Notes: generated by a model not told the origin, from the sequence alone. Shown: positions 51,754 to 60,742, counted from the stretch's first letter. The stretch: 64,000 bases of DNA from an uncultured Lachnospiraceae bacterium (GCA_900551895.1 URXX01000001.1:124001-188000), one strand, 5' to 3'. Made by a program: numbers and translations.

Positions 51754-53678
51754 CGATAGATATTGAAACATATTCGGATGTGGATCTGATTTCCTGCGGT
51801 GTATATAAGTACAGCAGTTCTCCCCATTTTGAAATTTTGCTGATTGCATATTCCGTAGATGATGAGGAAACGGTCTGCATTGACGTGGCGAACGGAGAAG
51901 AACCTCCGAAGGAATTTATTGAGATGTTATTTGATGATACCGTGACAAAAACAGCGTTTAATGCAAATTTTGAGAGAACCTGCTTTTCAAATTATTATCA
52001 GCATTCATTCAGACCAGAAGCGTGGAGATGTACGGCGGTACAGGCGGCCATGTTAGCCCTGCCTCTTTCATTGGAAGGAGTAGGTGCGGTTCTCGGATTG
52101 GACAAACAGAAAATGACGGAAGGAAAAGAATTGATTAAATATTTTTGCAGCCCGTGTAAAGCCACAAAATCAAATGGAGGAAGAACAAGAAATCTGCCGA
52201 AAGATGCACCGGAAAAATGGAGGCAGTTTAAAACATATTGTATTCGGGATGTTGATGTGGAAAAACAGATACGGCAGAGACTGGCTAAATTTCCTATTCC
52301 GAAAAGGGAGCAGGAAATTTACTGTCTGGATCAGAGAATCAATGACCGTGGAATTATGGTGGATCGTAATCTTGTGAATCATGCGGTTGCTTGCGATCTT
52401 TTATATAAAGAAACCGCAACAGCGAGAGCCTATGAATTAACGGGACTGGAGAACCCTAACAGCGTGTCACAGTTGAAGCTTTGGCTTAAGGAAAAAGGCT
52501 TGGAGGTAGACTCTCTCGCAAAAGATACAGTAAAAGATTTGTCAATGAAAGCAGAGGGAGATGTGCAGGAAGTGTTAAAACTTAGGCTGGCAACTTCTAA
52601 GACTTCCGTAAAAAAATATGAAGCGATTGACCGTTCTGTGTGCGCAGAAAATCGTGTTCATGGACTGTTACAGTTTTATGGAGCAAACCGGACAGGCAGA
52701 TGGGCAGGAAGATTGGTGCAGATTCATAATCTTCCGCAGAATCATCTGCCGGATTTGGAACTGGCGAGAGCATTGGTGTCAGAAGGAAGATATGAAGAAG
52801 TGGAACTTTTCTATGAGAGCACTCCGAATGTACTGTCGGAACTAATCAGGACTGCTTTTGTGGCAAAGCCGGGATGCAGATTTATTATCAGCGACTATTC
52901 TGCGATTGAAGCCAGAGTATTGGCATGGCTTGCAGGAGAGGAATGGAGATTACAGGTATTTGAAACGCATGGAAAAATATACGAGGCTTCTGCATCAGCA
53001 ATGTTTCATGTACCGATAGAAGAAATTACAAAAACCTCGCCACTTAGACAGAAAGGAAAAATCAGTGAACTTGCATTGGGATATGGGGGTGCAGTTGGAG
53101 CATTGACATCGATGGGGGCTTTAAAAATGGGACTGACGGAAGAAGAACTTCCGGGACTTGTAAGCACATGGAGAAGTGCGAATCCTCATATTACAGCATT
53201 TTGGTGGGCGGTTGATGAGGCTGCGGTAACGGCGGTACGGGATAAAAAACCATCCAAAGTGGGAAGGGTGTCATTTGAATATAAAAGCGGGATTTTGTTT
53301 GTCACGCTTCCGTCAGGAAGAAAACTTTCTTATGTGAAACCACGGATGATGCTGAATAAATTTGGCAGGGAAGGACTGACATATGAGGGAATCGGGGAAT
53401 CCAAGAAATGGATGCGCTTGGAAACATACGGTCCAAAGCTGGTCGAAAATATTGTACAGGCAGCAAGCAGGGATATTTTAGCGGAAGCGATGCTTCGCTT
53501 GGAAAAGGAGGGATTTGACATTGTATGTCATGTTCATGATGAGGTGGTTTTAGAAGTGCCTGATGGGAAATCTTCCGTGGAAGAAGTGAATGAAATCATG
53601 GCAGTCAATCCGGTATGGACAGAAGGACTTCCATTAAAAGCAGCCGGATTTGAAAGTCCATTTTATAAAAAGGATTAG
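51738..53678 (+). CDS. Phage family A DNA polymerase
   Basis: The 646-residue replicative polymerase has an N-terminal 3'-5' exonuclease start (LAIDIETYSDVDL) and C-terminal family A motifs: A DYSAIEARVLAWLAG, B QKGKISELALGYGG and C VCHVHDEVVLEVP. It lacks the 5'-nuclease domain of bacterial PolA. It is the core of the replication module, followed 13 bases later by the VapE primase-helicase. The start overlaps the NUMOD4 gene; GGGAGG lies 11 bases upstream. Confidence 0.95.
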   Translation: MGRTLAIDIETYSDVDLISCGVYKYSSSPHFEILLIAYSVDDEETVCIDVANGEEPPKEFIEMLFDDTVTKTAFNANFERTCFSNYYQHSFRPEAWRCTAVQAAMLALPLSLEGVGAVLGLDKQKMTEGKELIKYFCSPCKATKSNGGRTRNLPKDAPEKWRQFKTYCIRDVDVEKQIRQRLAKFPIPKREQEIYCLDQRINDRGIMVDRNLVNHAVACDLLYKETATARAYELTGLENPNSVSQLKLWLKEKGLEVDSLAKDTVKDLSMKAEGDVQEVLKLRLATSKTSVKKYEAIDRSVCAENRVHGLLQFYGANRTGRWAGRLVQIHNLPQNHLPDLELARALVSEGRYEEVELFYESTPNVLSELIRTAFVAKPGCRFIISDYSAIEARVLAWLAGEEWRLQVFETHGKIYEASASAMFHVPIEEITKTSPLRQKGKISELALGYGGAVGALTSMGALKMGLTEEELPGLVSTWRSANPHITAFWWAVDEAAVTAVRDKKPSKVGRVSFEYKSGILFVTLPSGRKLSYVKPRMMLNKFGREGLTYEGIGESKKWMRLETYGPKLVENIVQAASRDILAEAMLRLEKEGFDIVCHVHDEVVLEVPDGKSSVEEVNEIMAVNPVWTEGLPLKAAGFESPFYKKD

Positions 53679-53691
53679 GAGGAGATGCAGA

Positions 53692-56043
53692 ATGAAGATT
53701 GCGGTGTCTACGGGGAACTCCCGTATGGATAAAAAATGGAATCTGACAGAAATGGAACTTGAGGATTTTAGAGAACGGATTTCCAAGACACAACGTACTG
53801 CGGAAACAATGGAACAGTATCGGAAAATGAAGAAGTCGCAACAGGACGATATTAAAGATGTCGGCGGTTTTGTGCTTGGGAGATTAAAAGGTGGGAGAAG
53901 AAAGAAGGATTGTGTAATCTCCAGATCCGCTTTGACGTTAGATATGGATTATGCAGTTGCAGATATTGGGGATCAGTTGGAATTGTTTTTTTCATTTCAA
54001 TGCTATCTGTATTCCACCCATAAACATACACCGGAAAAACCGAGACTTCGTTTGATTATTCCATTGTCCCATGAAGTATCGCCGGATGAATATATGGCTG
54101 TCAGCCGGAAGGTAGCTGAAGAAATAGGAATGGAACTGTTTGATGATACAACGTATGAACCAAGCCGATTGATGTATTGGCCATCCACATCTTCCGATGG
54201 AGAGTTTATCTTTCAGGAAATTAAGGGTGAGTTTTTGAAACCGGAAGATGTACTGGCACTATATACAGATTGGAAAGATGTCAGTTCATGGCCGGTATCT
54301 ACCCGTCAAAGGATAATTGTGCAGAAAAGTCTCAAAAAACAAGAGAATCCATTGGAAAAGAGAGGCATTATTGGGGCGTTCAACCGGACATTTACCATTC
54401 AGCAGGCAATTGATGCTTTCATTCCGGATGTATATCAGCCAAGCGAGATGGCAGGAAGATATGATTACATTCCGGCGGATTCTTCTGCGGGAGTGGTGAT
54501 TTATGATGATGTGTTTGCGTATAGCCATCATGCTACTGATCCGGCATGCGGAAAACTTATGAATGCGTTTGATGTAGTAAGGATTCATAAGTTTGGAAAT
54601 TTGGATGCAAAAGTGACGGAAGAAATAGAAACTACCAAACTCCCTTCTTTTAAGGCTATGCAGGATTTTGTATCAGAAAATGAAGCGGTACGCCAGACTT
54701 TATCTAAAGAACGGGAAGAATCAGCACGGCTAGATTTTGCGGAAGAAGATTGGAAGATGCAATTGGAGTATAACAGACAGGGAATGGTAGTGAATAATCT
54801 GAGAAATTTGTTGTTGATTTTAAATAATGACGAAAAGTTGAAATCAATCGTGTTTAATCAGTTATCAGATGGTATGGAAATCAAAGGGGAAGTTCCGTGG
54901 AATCATCCATCAAAATTTTGGAGAGATGCGGATGATGCACAGTTAATTTCCTATATTGATTTGAATTATGGGAATTTTTCTGCAAGAAATTATGATATTG
55001 CGGTTTCAAAAGTAACCGATGATCGTTCCTATCATCCCATTAAAGAATTTTTAGCGGCGTTGCCGGAGTGGGATGAAATTCCGAGAGTGGATACTTTATT
55101 GGTGGATTTTCTTGGGGCAGCCGATAACGCCTATGTTCGTGCGGTTACAAGGAAAACATTGGTGGCTGCGATAGCAAGAGTAATGAGTCCGGGATGTAAG
55201 TTTGATACGATGCTCGTGTTGTCCGGACCGCAAGGGAAAGGAAAATCCACGTTGATTGCAAAACTTTGTGGAGAGTGGTTCAACGATTCCCTTCTTCTTT
55301 CAGACACAAAGGACAAGACTGCAGCAGAGAAACTACAGGGATATTGGATTTTGGAAATTGGGGAACTCGCAGGTTTAAAGAAAACGGACATTGAAACGCT
55401 GAGAGGATTTTTGTCAAGACAAAACGATATTTACCGTGCCGCTTTTGGGCGCAGGGCAACTCCCCATCCAAGACAATGTGTGTTTATCGGGACAACGAAT
55501 GCAGACACTTATCTTAGGGATATTACAGGTAACCGAAGATTTTGGCCGGTAAAAACACCGGGAGGAACTGGAAGGGGTTCTTGGGAGATTACTAAAGATG
55601 AAGTGGAACAGATCTGGGCGGAAGCATTGCACTACTACAAAGATGGAGAAACCATTCATCTTCCGAAAGAACTGGAACCAATCGCAGTCCATGAACAGAA
55701 AGAAGCGATGGAACAGGATGAGCGAGAAGGAACAATCCGTGATTACTTAGATATGCTTCTGCCGGAAGGTTGGGATTCCATGACTTTGTATGAGCGCCGG
55801 AATTTTATCAATGGTTCGGAATTTGAAGGAAGCCATAAGGTGGGAGTGAATCGGAGAACCCGTGTCTGTAATATGGAAATTTGGTGTGAGTGTTTTGGAA
55901 AAGAACGCGGCAATTTGAAACGTCAGGATGCGAATGAGATTGCTGCGATTATGAGTAATATCGAGGGGTGGAAACGCCCGGAAGGAAAGATGCGTTTTTC
56001 TATCTACGGAGTCGTGAAGGGTTATGTCCGTGAGGAAGAATAA
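53692..56043 (+). CDS. VapE-family primase-helicase
   Basis: The 783-residue protein joins an N-terminal primase-polymerase-like region (ALTLDMDYAVADIG, THKHTPEKPRLRLIIPL, EPSRLMYWPS) to a C-terminal VapE helicase domain. The helicase has Walker A VLSGPQGKGKSTL, Walker B-like WILEIGELAGL and sensor IGTTNADTYLRD, followed by GNRRFWPV. It would prime and unwind phage DNA for the upstream polymerase. The ATG at 53692 follows AGGAGGAG by 7 bases; the frame is open upstream into the polymerase gene but is not used. Confidence 0.9.
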   Translation: MKIAVSTGNSRMDKKWNLTEMELEDFRERISKTQRTAETMEQYRKMKKSQQDDIKDVGGFVLGRLKGGRRKKDCVISRSALTLDMDYAVADIGDQLELFFSFQCYLYSTHKHTPEKPRLRLIIPLSHEVSPDEYMAVSRKVAEEIGMELFDDTTYEPSRLMYWPSTSSDGEFIFQEIKGEFLKPEDVLALYTDWKDVSSWPVSTRQRIIVQKSLKKQENPLEKRGIIGAFNRTFTIQQAIDAFIPDVYQPSEMAGRYDYIPADSSAGVVIYDDVFAYSHHATDPACGKLMNAFDVVRIHKFGNLDAKVTEEIETTKLPSFKAMQDFVSENEAVRQTLSKEREESARLDFAEEDWKMQLEYNRQGMVVNNLRNLLLILNNDEKLKSIVFNQLSDGMEIKGEVPWNHPSKFWRDADDAQLISYIDLNYGNFSARNYDIAVSKVTDDRSYHPIKEFLAALPEWDEIPRVDTLLVDFLGAADNAYVRAVTRKTLVAAIARVMSPGCKFDTMLVLSGPQGKGKSTLIAKLCGEWFNDSLLLSDTKDKTAAEKLQGYWILEIGELAGLKKTDIETLRGFLSRQNDIYRAAFGRRATPHPRQCVFIGTTNADTYLRDITGNRRFWPVKTPGGTGRGSWEITKDEVEQIWAEALHYYKDGETIHLPKELEPIAVHEQKEAMEQDEREGTIRDYLDMLLPEGWDSMTLYERRNFINGSEFEGSHKVGVNRRTRVCNMEIWCECFGKERGNLKRQDANEIAAIMSNIEGWKRPEGKMRFSIYGVVKGYVREEE

Positions 56044-56191
56044 CGGCAATTTATCGGAAACAATCGGCAATATGTAGCCCTTTACGGAAGTTGCCATTGC
56101 CGATGAGGTATCCGAAAAAAGAGGGTAATGGAAACATAAAAAATCTTAGAGTTTATGAGGAAAACAGACAGAAGTTTCCTATGTTGCCGAT
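56044..56191. repeat. CGGCAAT repeats after the primase-helicase gene
   Basis: Four copies of the CGGCAAT/TTGCCGAT motif occur within 150 bases: 56044, 56065, and in reverse at 56096 and 56184. ATCGGCAAT (56063-56071) and ATTGCCGAT (56096-56104) form a perfect 9-bp inverted repeat. The 254-base gap has no gene. Position and repeats fit a replication origin, but regulatory RNA structure is also possible. Confidence 0.5.
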
Positions 56192-56297
56192 AGTATCTTA
56201 AATAATAAAAATTATAGAATATCGCTTTGTATGTGCGTGTAAAATGCGTGTTGCGTCATATACGCGCGAAATAGGGATATTCGGAAACGGAGTAAAA

Positions 56298-56582
56298 ATG
56301 GTATCAGAAAAAAGTATAGAACAGAAGTTAAGAATGGAGACAAAAAAGATGGGAGGCTGGGCGGTAAAGTTCAGCTCTCCCGGTTTGGATGGGATGCCCG
56401 ACCGCTTGGTATTGTTCCCCGGTGGAAAGTTGGGATTTGTGGAACTGAAAGCACCGGGAAAAAAGATGAGACCACTTCAGGAAAAGAGAAAGCGGACATT
56501 GGAAGAACTTGGTTTTTTGGTATTCTGCGTGGATAGTAAGGAAATGATTGGAGGAGTGCTGCATGAAATACGAACCTTATGA
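56298..56582 (+). CDS. VRR-NUC domain nuclease
   Basis: The 94-residue protein is a minimal VRR-NUC enzyme: EQKLRMETKKMGGWAVKF, then LDGMPDRLVLFPGGKLGFVE with Asp and the Glu-Leu-Lys of VELKAPG forming the PD-(D/E)XK site. Phage versions act as Holliday-junction or flap nucleases. The ATG at 56298 has GGAG 6 bases upstream. It overlaps the next gene by 20 bases. Confidence 0.88.
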   Translation: MVSEKSIEQKLRMETKKMGGWAVKFSSPGLDGMPDRLVLFPGGKLGFVELKAPGKKMRPLQEKRKRTLEELGFLVFCVDSKEMIGGVLHEIRTL

Positions 56583-57909
56583 ATATCAATCGTATGCTTC
56601 AAGGTTTATTTTAGAACATCCTTATTGTGGATTGATTTTAGATATGGGACTTGGAAAGACAGTAATCACGCTTACGGCATTATTTGCATTGGCATTGGAT
56701 TACTTTACAGCGGGGAAAATTCTTGTCATAGCACCTAAAAGGGTAGCGGAAGATACTTGGCCGAAAGAATTAAAAAAATGGGAACATCTTATAGGGATGA
56801 AAGCAAGTCTGGTAATGGGAACAAAAAAGCAGAGAGAACAGGCATTGGCAGAAGATGCCGATATTTATATTATCAACAGGGAAAATGTGGTGTGGCTGGT
56901 AGAAAATCATCGTTGGGATTTCAGTACGGTAGTAATTGATGAACTGTCTTCTTTTAAATCCAGTAAGGCTCAGAGATTTAAAGCATTAAAACGTGTGAGA
57001 CCGCAAGTTTCCAGAGTGATCGGATTGACAGGAACCCCATCTCCGAATGGATTGTTGGACTTATGGCCACAAATGTATTTGTTAGATATGGGGCAGAGGC
57101 TTGGAAGATATATAGGCGGTTATAGAGAACGCTTCTTTTTACCGGACAAAAGAAATCGTGAGATTATTTATTCGTATAAACCGAAACAGGGTGCGGAAGA
57201 AAAAATTTATAGTCTTATAAGTGATATTTGTATTTCCATGAAGGCGGCCGATTATCTGAATATGCCGGAACGGATAGAGAACCGTGTGGAAGTGAGTATG
57301 AATGCCAAAGAAGAAAAATTGTATCAGTCATTTGAAAGAGATATGGTTCTTTCCATAGGCGGGGAAGAACTGGATGCCGTGAATGCAGCGGCACTTTCCA
57401 ATAAATTATTACAGATGGCAAATGGTGCTGTTTATGGAGAAGATAAAAAAGTGATTTCCATTCATGACAGGAAATTGGATGCTTTGGAAGATTTGGTGGA
57501 AGCGGCAAATGGGAAACCAGTATTGGTAGCGTACTGGTACAAGCATGATCTCATGAGAATACAGAGGCGCCTTCCTGAAGCCAGAGTGATTGATACTTCA
57601 AAGGACATAACGGACTGGAATCATGGCGAAATTGCGATTGGATTGATTCATCCCGCATCAGCCGGACACGGGCTGAATCTTCAGGAAGGAGGATGTACTA
57701 TCGTGTGGTTTGGATTGACATGGTCGTTGGAATTATATCAGCAGATGAATGCCAGACTTTGGAGACAGGGGCAGAAGCATACCGTGGTTATACATCATCT
57801 GATTACAAAGGGAACACACGATGAAGATGTCATGAAAGCGCTAGAGAAGAAGGAAACTGGACAGTCCGCATTGATCCATGCAGTACGGGCGAGGATTGGA
57901 GGAATGTGA
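56563..57909 (+). CDS. SNF2-family helicase/ATPase
   Basis: The 448-residue protein has helicase superfamily 2 motifs of the SNF2 type: ILDMGLGKTVITL (I), IAPKRVAEDTW (Ia), VVIDELSSFKSS (II, with Ser in place of the usual His), GLTGTPSPNG (III), ASAGHGLNLQEG (V) and QMNARLWRQGQ (VI). Phage SNF2 proteins remodel DNA-protein complexes or branch-migrate during replication. The ATG at 56563 follows GGAGG by 8 bases. Confidence 0.92.
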   Translation: MKYEPYEYQSYASRFILEHPYCGLILDMGLGKTVITLTALFALALDYFTAGKILVIAPKRVAEDTWPKELKKWEHLIGMKASLVMGTKKQREQALAEDADIYIINRENVVWLVENHRWDFSTVVIDELSSFKSSKAQRFKALKRVRPQVSRVIGLTGTPSPNGLLDLWPQMYLLDMGQRLGRYIGGYRERFFLPDKRNREIIYSYKPKQGAEEKIYSLISDICISMKAADYLNMPERIENRVEVSMNAKEEKLYQSFERDMVLSIGGEELDAVNAAALSNKLLQMANGAVYGEDKKVISIHDRKLDALEDLVEAANGKPVLVAYWYKHDLMRIQRRLPEARVIDTSKDITDWNHGEIAIGLIHPASAGHGLNLQEGGCTIVWFGLTWSLELYQQMNARLWRQGQKHTVVIHHLITKGTHDEDVMKALEKKETGQSALIHAVRARIGGM

Positions 57910-57910
57910 C

Positions 57911-58399
57911 ATGACAGCAGAAAGGATGTTTAAGGAATATAAGAATTTGAAGAAGGAACAGGGAATTTTACTTTTTCAGTTGGAACAATTCAGCGGGATT
58001 GAGGAATCAGATGTTATCAATTCCATGATGTTCGGTCATGCTGAGGGCAATGACAGGGTACAGACAAGCAATCGATCAGATAAAACTGCATCCGTTGCAA
58101 TAAATTATAAAAGTGTGATGGATCGGGAAAATGATGAATGGTTTGAGTTTCTTTGGAACAGATATCAGACAGTTGTAGAAGAACTGAAATTTTTTGAACA
58201 TAGCGTCGCAAGTTTGGATGGGATTCTGCCGGAACTGGTAATGGATCTGGTACGAGGAGAGCTTACATGGGAAACAATGGAACAAAAATATAATGTAAGT
58301 CATGCCATGATTGGAAAATACAGGAAAGCAGCAATGAAGGAACTGGATTTTTTGTACGAGCTTCGTGATAAACAGACGGAAGCCTTTATTTTGGGATAA
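57911..58399 (+). CDS. ArpU/sigma-70-like phage transcriptional regulator
   Basis: The 162-residue protein ends with a helix-turn-helix resembling sigma region 4 (LTWETMEQKYNVSHAMIGKY, then RKAAMKELDFLYELRDKQ). Proteins of this kind (ArpU, RinA, DUF1492-like) end the early module and switch on late genes. The ATG follows GGAGG by 8 bases, one base after the SNF2 stop. A candidate target is the triple-repeat promoter near 60.75 kb; that link is inference. Confidence 0.72.
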   Translation: MTAERMFKEYKNLKKEQGILLFQLEQFSGIEESDVINSMMFGHAEGNDRVQTSNRSDKTASVAINYKSVMDRENDEWFEFLWNRYQTVVEELKFFEHSVASLDGILPELVMDLVRGELTWETMEQKYNVSHAMIGKYRKAAMKELDFLYELRDKQTEAFILG

Positions 58400-58414
58400 G
58401 GAGGACATAAAGAA

Positions 58415-58780
58415 ATGTGCAGACGAGGCGAAATTTATAATGTGGATTTTGGAAATAATGAAAATTCGTATAAACAGTGTGGTGTCCGTCCAGCTCTGGT
58501 CGTGAGTAATAACAGGGCAAATGAAAACTCTCCGGTGGTAACGGTTGTACCATTGACTGCGAGGGTGTGGAAGAAAAAATATCTTCCAACCCACGTACAG
58601 ATACCATTAAAAGCAAGTGTTGGATTATCAAAACCAAGCATGGCATTAGCTGAACAGGTGGAGACTTTGGATAAGAATCAATTACTGGAGAAGCTGGGAG
58701 AGGTTTACGATGAGATGGTCATGCAACAGATTACGATTGCCCTTCAGATACAGATAGGGGTTTATGCAGAATATAATTGA
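58415..58780 (+). CDS. MazF/PemK-like endoribonuclease toxin
   Basis: The 121-residue protein has the MazF fold pattern: RRGEIYNVDFGNN, then GVRPALVVSNNRANENSPVV, VVPLTAR, and SMALAEQVETLDKNQL. The Arg in RPALVV and Thr in PLTAR match the toxin active site. No antitoxin gene lies next to it: the upstream neighbour is the ArpU-like regulator. Such orphan PemK-like genes are frequent in these phages and may act on mRNA or serve another function. AGGAGG lies 10 bases before the ATG. Confidence 0.85.
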   Translation: MCRRGEIYNVDFGNNENSYKQCGVRPALVVSNNRANENSPVVTVVPLTARVWKKKYLPTHVQIPLKASVGLSKPSMALAEQVETLDKNQLLEKLGEVYDEMVMQQITIALQIQIGVYAEYN

Positions 58781-58787
58781 CGAATGT

Positions 58788-58816
58788 AACAGCGGGTCTA
58801 TGTAGATACCGCTGTT
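58788..58816 (+). terminator. Hairpin after the MazF-like gene
   Basis: AACAGCGG and CCGCTGTT pair, with further TCTA/TAGA pairing inside. The following sequence is not T-rich but contains the next promoter, so this could be a terminator or a regulatory hairpin. Confidence 0.5.
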
Positions 58817-58818
58817 CG

Positions 58819-58827
58819 TGTTATAAT
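58819..58827 (+). promoter_or_regulatory. Extended -10 promoter before 58850
   Basis: TG-T-TATAAT with no good -35 lies 22 bases before the ATG at 58850. Confidence 0.5.
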
Positions 58828-58849
58828 GAGATAAATGGGGAGGAGAAGG

Positions 58850-59161
58850 ATGGAAGGAAAAAATTATTGGAGATTACGGCGTTTTTCATTGTTTTATAAA
58901 TACTATGCGTTTGTAGATACTGAAGAATATCTTGGAGATCAGTTATTTATTCAGCAGAAAGTTGAGGTTTCTTTTGGAAAAGAATTTGGAAAAAAGGGAA
59001 ATGATTACCTGATTATTTTTTGTAAAGTAAGAAAAAAAGATGAGAAAAATTTCCTAAAGGCATTAGATGAATTGGAGAAAAAAATGCTGTTAATGGGGCA
59101 TCATGACTACCCTGCTTTTTGTGAGAATTTGAAACTTCAGATGCCGGGAGAGAAGGTGTAG
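58850..59161 (+). CDS. Hypothetical phage protein
   Basis: The 103-residue protein (NYWRLRRFSLFYKYYAFVDT, then KNFLKALDELEKKMLLMGH) is basic and alpha/beta in pattern. No family is recognised. The ATG has GGGGAGGAG upstream. It is the first gene of a three-gene group with 59167 and the nuclease lipoprotein. Confidence 0.6.
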   Translation: MEGKNYWRLRRFSLFYKYYAFVDTEEYLGDQLFIQQKVEVSFGKEFGKKGNDYLIIFCKVRKKDEKNFLKALDELEKKMLLMGHHDYPAFCENLKLQMPGEKV

Positions 59162-59166
59162 GGGAT

Positions 59167-59586
59167 ATGATTTTAATTGTTGCGGTAGATGACAGGAATG
59201 GCATGACATTTAATCATCGGAGGCAGAGTCAGGATAAACGATTAAGGGAACGGATACTTTCCATGACAAAAAATGGAAAGCTGTGGATGAATGCGTATTC
59301 GCATAAACAATTTGTGGATTTTGAAGCTACAGAACAGATTCAGGAAGCAGAGGACTTTTTGGAGAAAGCAGGAGAAAAGGATTACTGCTTCGTTGAAAAT
59401 TTGGAGATCGAGAATTTCCGTGATAAGATTGAAAAAATAATATTGTGTAAATGGAATCGCAAGTATCCGGGAGATTTCTTCTTTACTATTGATGTGAATG
59501 ATGGAAGTTGGAAACTGAAAGGTGTGGAAGAATTTTCAGGAAGTTCTCATGAGAAAATAACGTTGGAGGTATATGAGCATGAATAA
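59167..59586 (+). CDS. Hypothetical protein with DHFR-like start
   Basis: The 139-residue protein begins ILIVAVDDRNGMTFNHRRQS, which faintly resembles the opening strand and loop of dihydrofolate reductases, but it is too short and lacks the later DHFR motifs. It ends at an acidic C-terminus. It recurs in Firmicutes mobile elements beside the preceding gene as far as I recall, under vague names. It overlaps the next start by 8 bases. Function is unknown. Confidence 0.55.
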   Translation: MILIVAVDDRNGMTFNHRRQSQDKRLRERILSMTKNGKLWMNAYSHKQFVDFEATEQIQEAEDFLEKAGEKDYCFVENLEIENFRDKIEKIILCKWNRKYPGDFFFTIDVNDGSWKLKGVEEFSGSSHEKITLEVYEHE

Positions 59587-60568
59587 GTGGAAAAAGAGTT
59601 GGATTGCGATTTTTATGGTTCTGATGCTTATGCTTAGTGGATGTGGTGCAGATGTTCAGGGAGAATCACAGCCATCAAAGGATCAGACAGTTACGGAACA
59701 ACAGCAGGAAACCGTGGAACAGGAAGATTGGGAAATTATAGATGAAAGCGAACCGACAATAAATATAGGCGAAATACCGGAGTATTCTGGAGAAGCCTAT
59801 GTCACGATTGCAAATAATATTCCAAACTTTACAGATTCAGAATTAAAAACGGAATCATTTGAAACCTATAGTGATTTGGATTCATTGGGAAGATGCGGTA
59901 TAGCCTATGCCAATATCGGTCAGGATTTGATGCCGACAGAAGACAGAGGTTCCATTGGTCAGGTCAAGCCTTCTGGATGGCATACTGTAAAATATGACTG
60001 TGTCGATGGAAAGTACCTTTATAACCGCTGTCATTTGATTGGATTTCAATTAGCTGCTGAGAATGCAAATACAAAGAACCTGATTACAGGAACCAGATAT
60101 TTAAACGTGGAAGGAATGCTACCATTTGAAAATATGGTGGCAGATTACATAAAAGAAACTGGAAACCATGTGTTGTATCAGGTAACACCAATTTATGAAG
60201 GGGATAATCTGGTCGTAAGCGGTGTGCAGATGGAAGCAAAGTCCGTGGAAGATAATGGAGAAGGAATTCTTTTTAATGTGTATTGCTACAATGTACAACC
60301 GGGCATTACTATTGATTATGCTACAGGAGAAAGCCAGCTTTCCAATGATGGTGGTTCTTCAGCAGGAAGTACGGAAGGCAATAAAGAAGCGGAAAATGAG
60401 CAAAAGACAGAGTCCACCTATGTGTTGAACACTAATACAAAGAAATTTCATTTACCAAGTTGTTCCAGTTTAAATCAAATGAACGAGAGTAATAAAGGAG
60501 AGTTTACGGGTACAAGAGATGAACTAATTCAACAGGGATATGAACCTTGTAAAAGATGTCATCCATAA
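59579..60568 (+). CDS. Secreted DNA/RNA non-specific endonuclease lipoprotein
   Basis: The 329-residue protein has a lipoprotein signal (LMLSGCGAD, lipid on Cys22), an acidic linker, and a nuclease domain (about 85-235) of the beta-beta-alpha metal type: YLYNRCHLIGFQLAAENANT corresponds to the DRGHL-type active site with catalytic His, and NLITGTRYLNVEGML carries the metal Asn. A Cys-containing tail (KFHLPSCSSLNQ and GYEPCKRCHP) looks like an Ada/zinc-type module. The second ATG (59579) suits the GGAGG better. It would sit outside the membrane and degrade incoming or free DNA. Confidence 0.85.
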   Translation: MNKWKKSWIAIFMVLMLMLSGCGADVQGESQPSKDQTVTEQQQETVEQEDWEIIDESEPTINIGEIPEYSGEAYVTIANNIPNFTDSELKTESFETYSDLDSLGRCGIAYANIGQDLMPTEDRGSIGQVKPSGWHTVKYDCVDGKYLYNRCHLIGFQLAAENANTKNLITGTRYLNVEGMLPFENMVADYIKETGNHVLYQVTPIYEGDNLVVSGVQMEAKSVEDNGEGILFNVYCYNVQPGITIDYATGESQLSNDGGSSAGSTEGNKEAENEQKTESTYVLNTNTKKFHLPSCSSLNQMNESNKGEFTGTRDELIQQGYEPCKRCHP

Positions 60569-60610
60569 AGGATGAAGATGTTTGTTAAAAAGTCGTAATG
60601 AAACAATCCC

Positions 60611-60716
60611 CCGTGCTGTATGTGCATGGCTGCAAAGCTACACGGGCGGACAGATGGCGTAACCTGTAACCATGCATGGGCGATTGTAAAGAGGGGCTCA
60701 TTCCCCTCCGCCATAT
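60611..60716 (+). ncRNA. Unassigned structured RNA before the HNH gene
   Basis: In the 348-base gap after the nuclease gene, two stacked structures are visible. CCCGTG (60610-60615) pairs with CACGGG (60641-60646) around an inner GC-rich loop. ATGGCG (60654-60659) pairs with CGCCAT (60709-60714) and encloses GAGGGG/CCCCTC (60691-60696 and 60703-60708) directly against the closing stem. GCATGG in the first loop (about 60624) can pair with CCATGC in the second (about 60670), suggesting a pseudoknot. It matches no RNA family I can name. It could also be a DNA packaging signal. Confidence 0.5.
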
Positions 60717-60742
60717 TAGAACAAAAAAACAGTATTAGCTTG

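Noticed and set aside
60620..60680. Similarity of GCAAAGC...GGG to a cyclic-di-GMP (GEMM) riboswitch
   Set aside because: The upstream GGCAAACC-type half and the GAAA tetraloop stem are missing, and the closing stems do not fit the GEMM layout.
60654..60714. A tRNA-like fold (acceptor-like ATGGCG/CGCCAT and a T-arm-like hairpin)
   Set aside because: There is no TTCRA T-loop, no D-arm or anticodon arm of correct length, and the acceptor stem has only 6 pairs.
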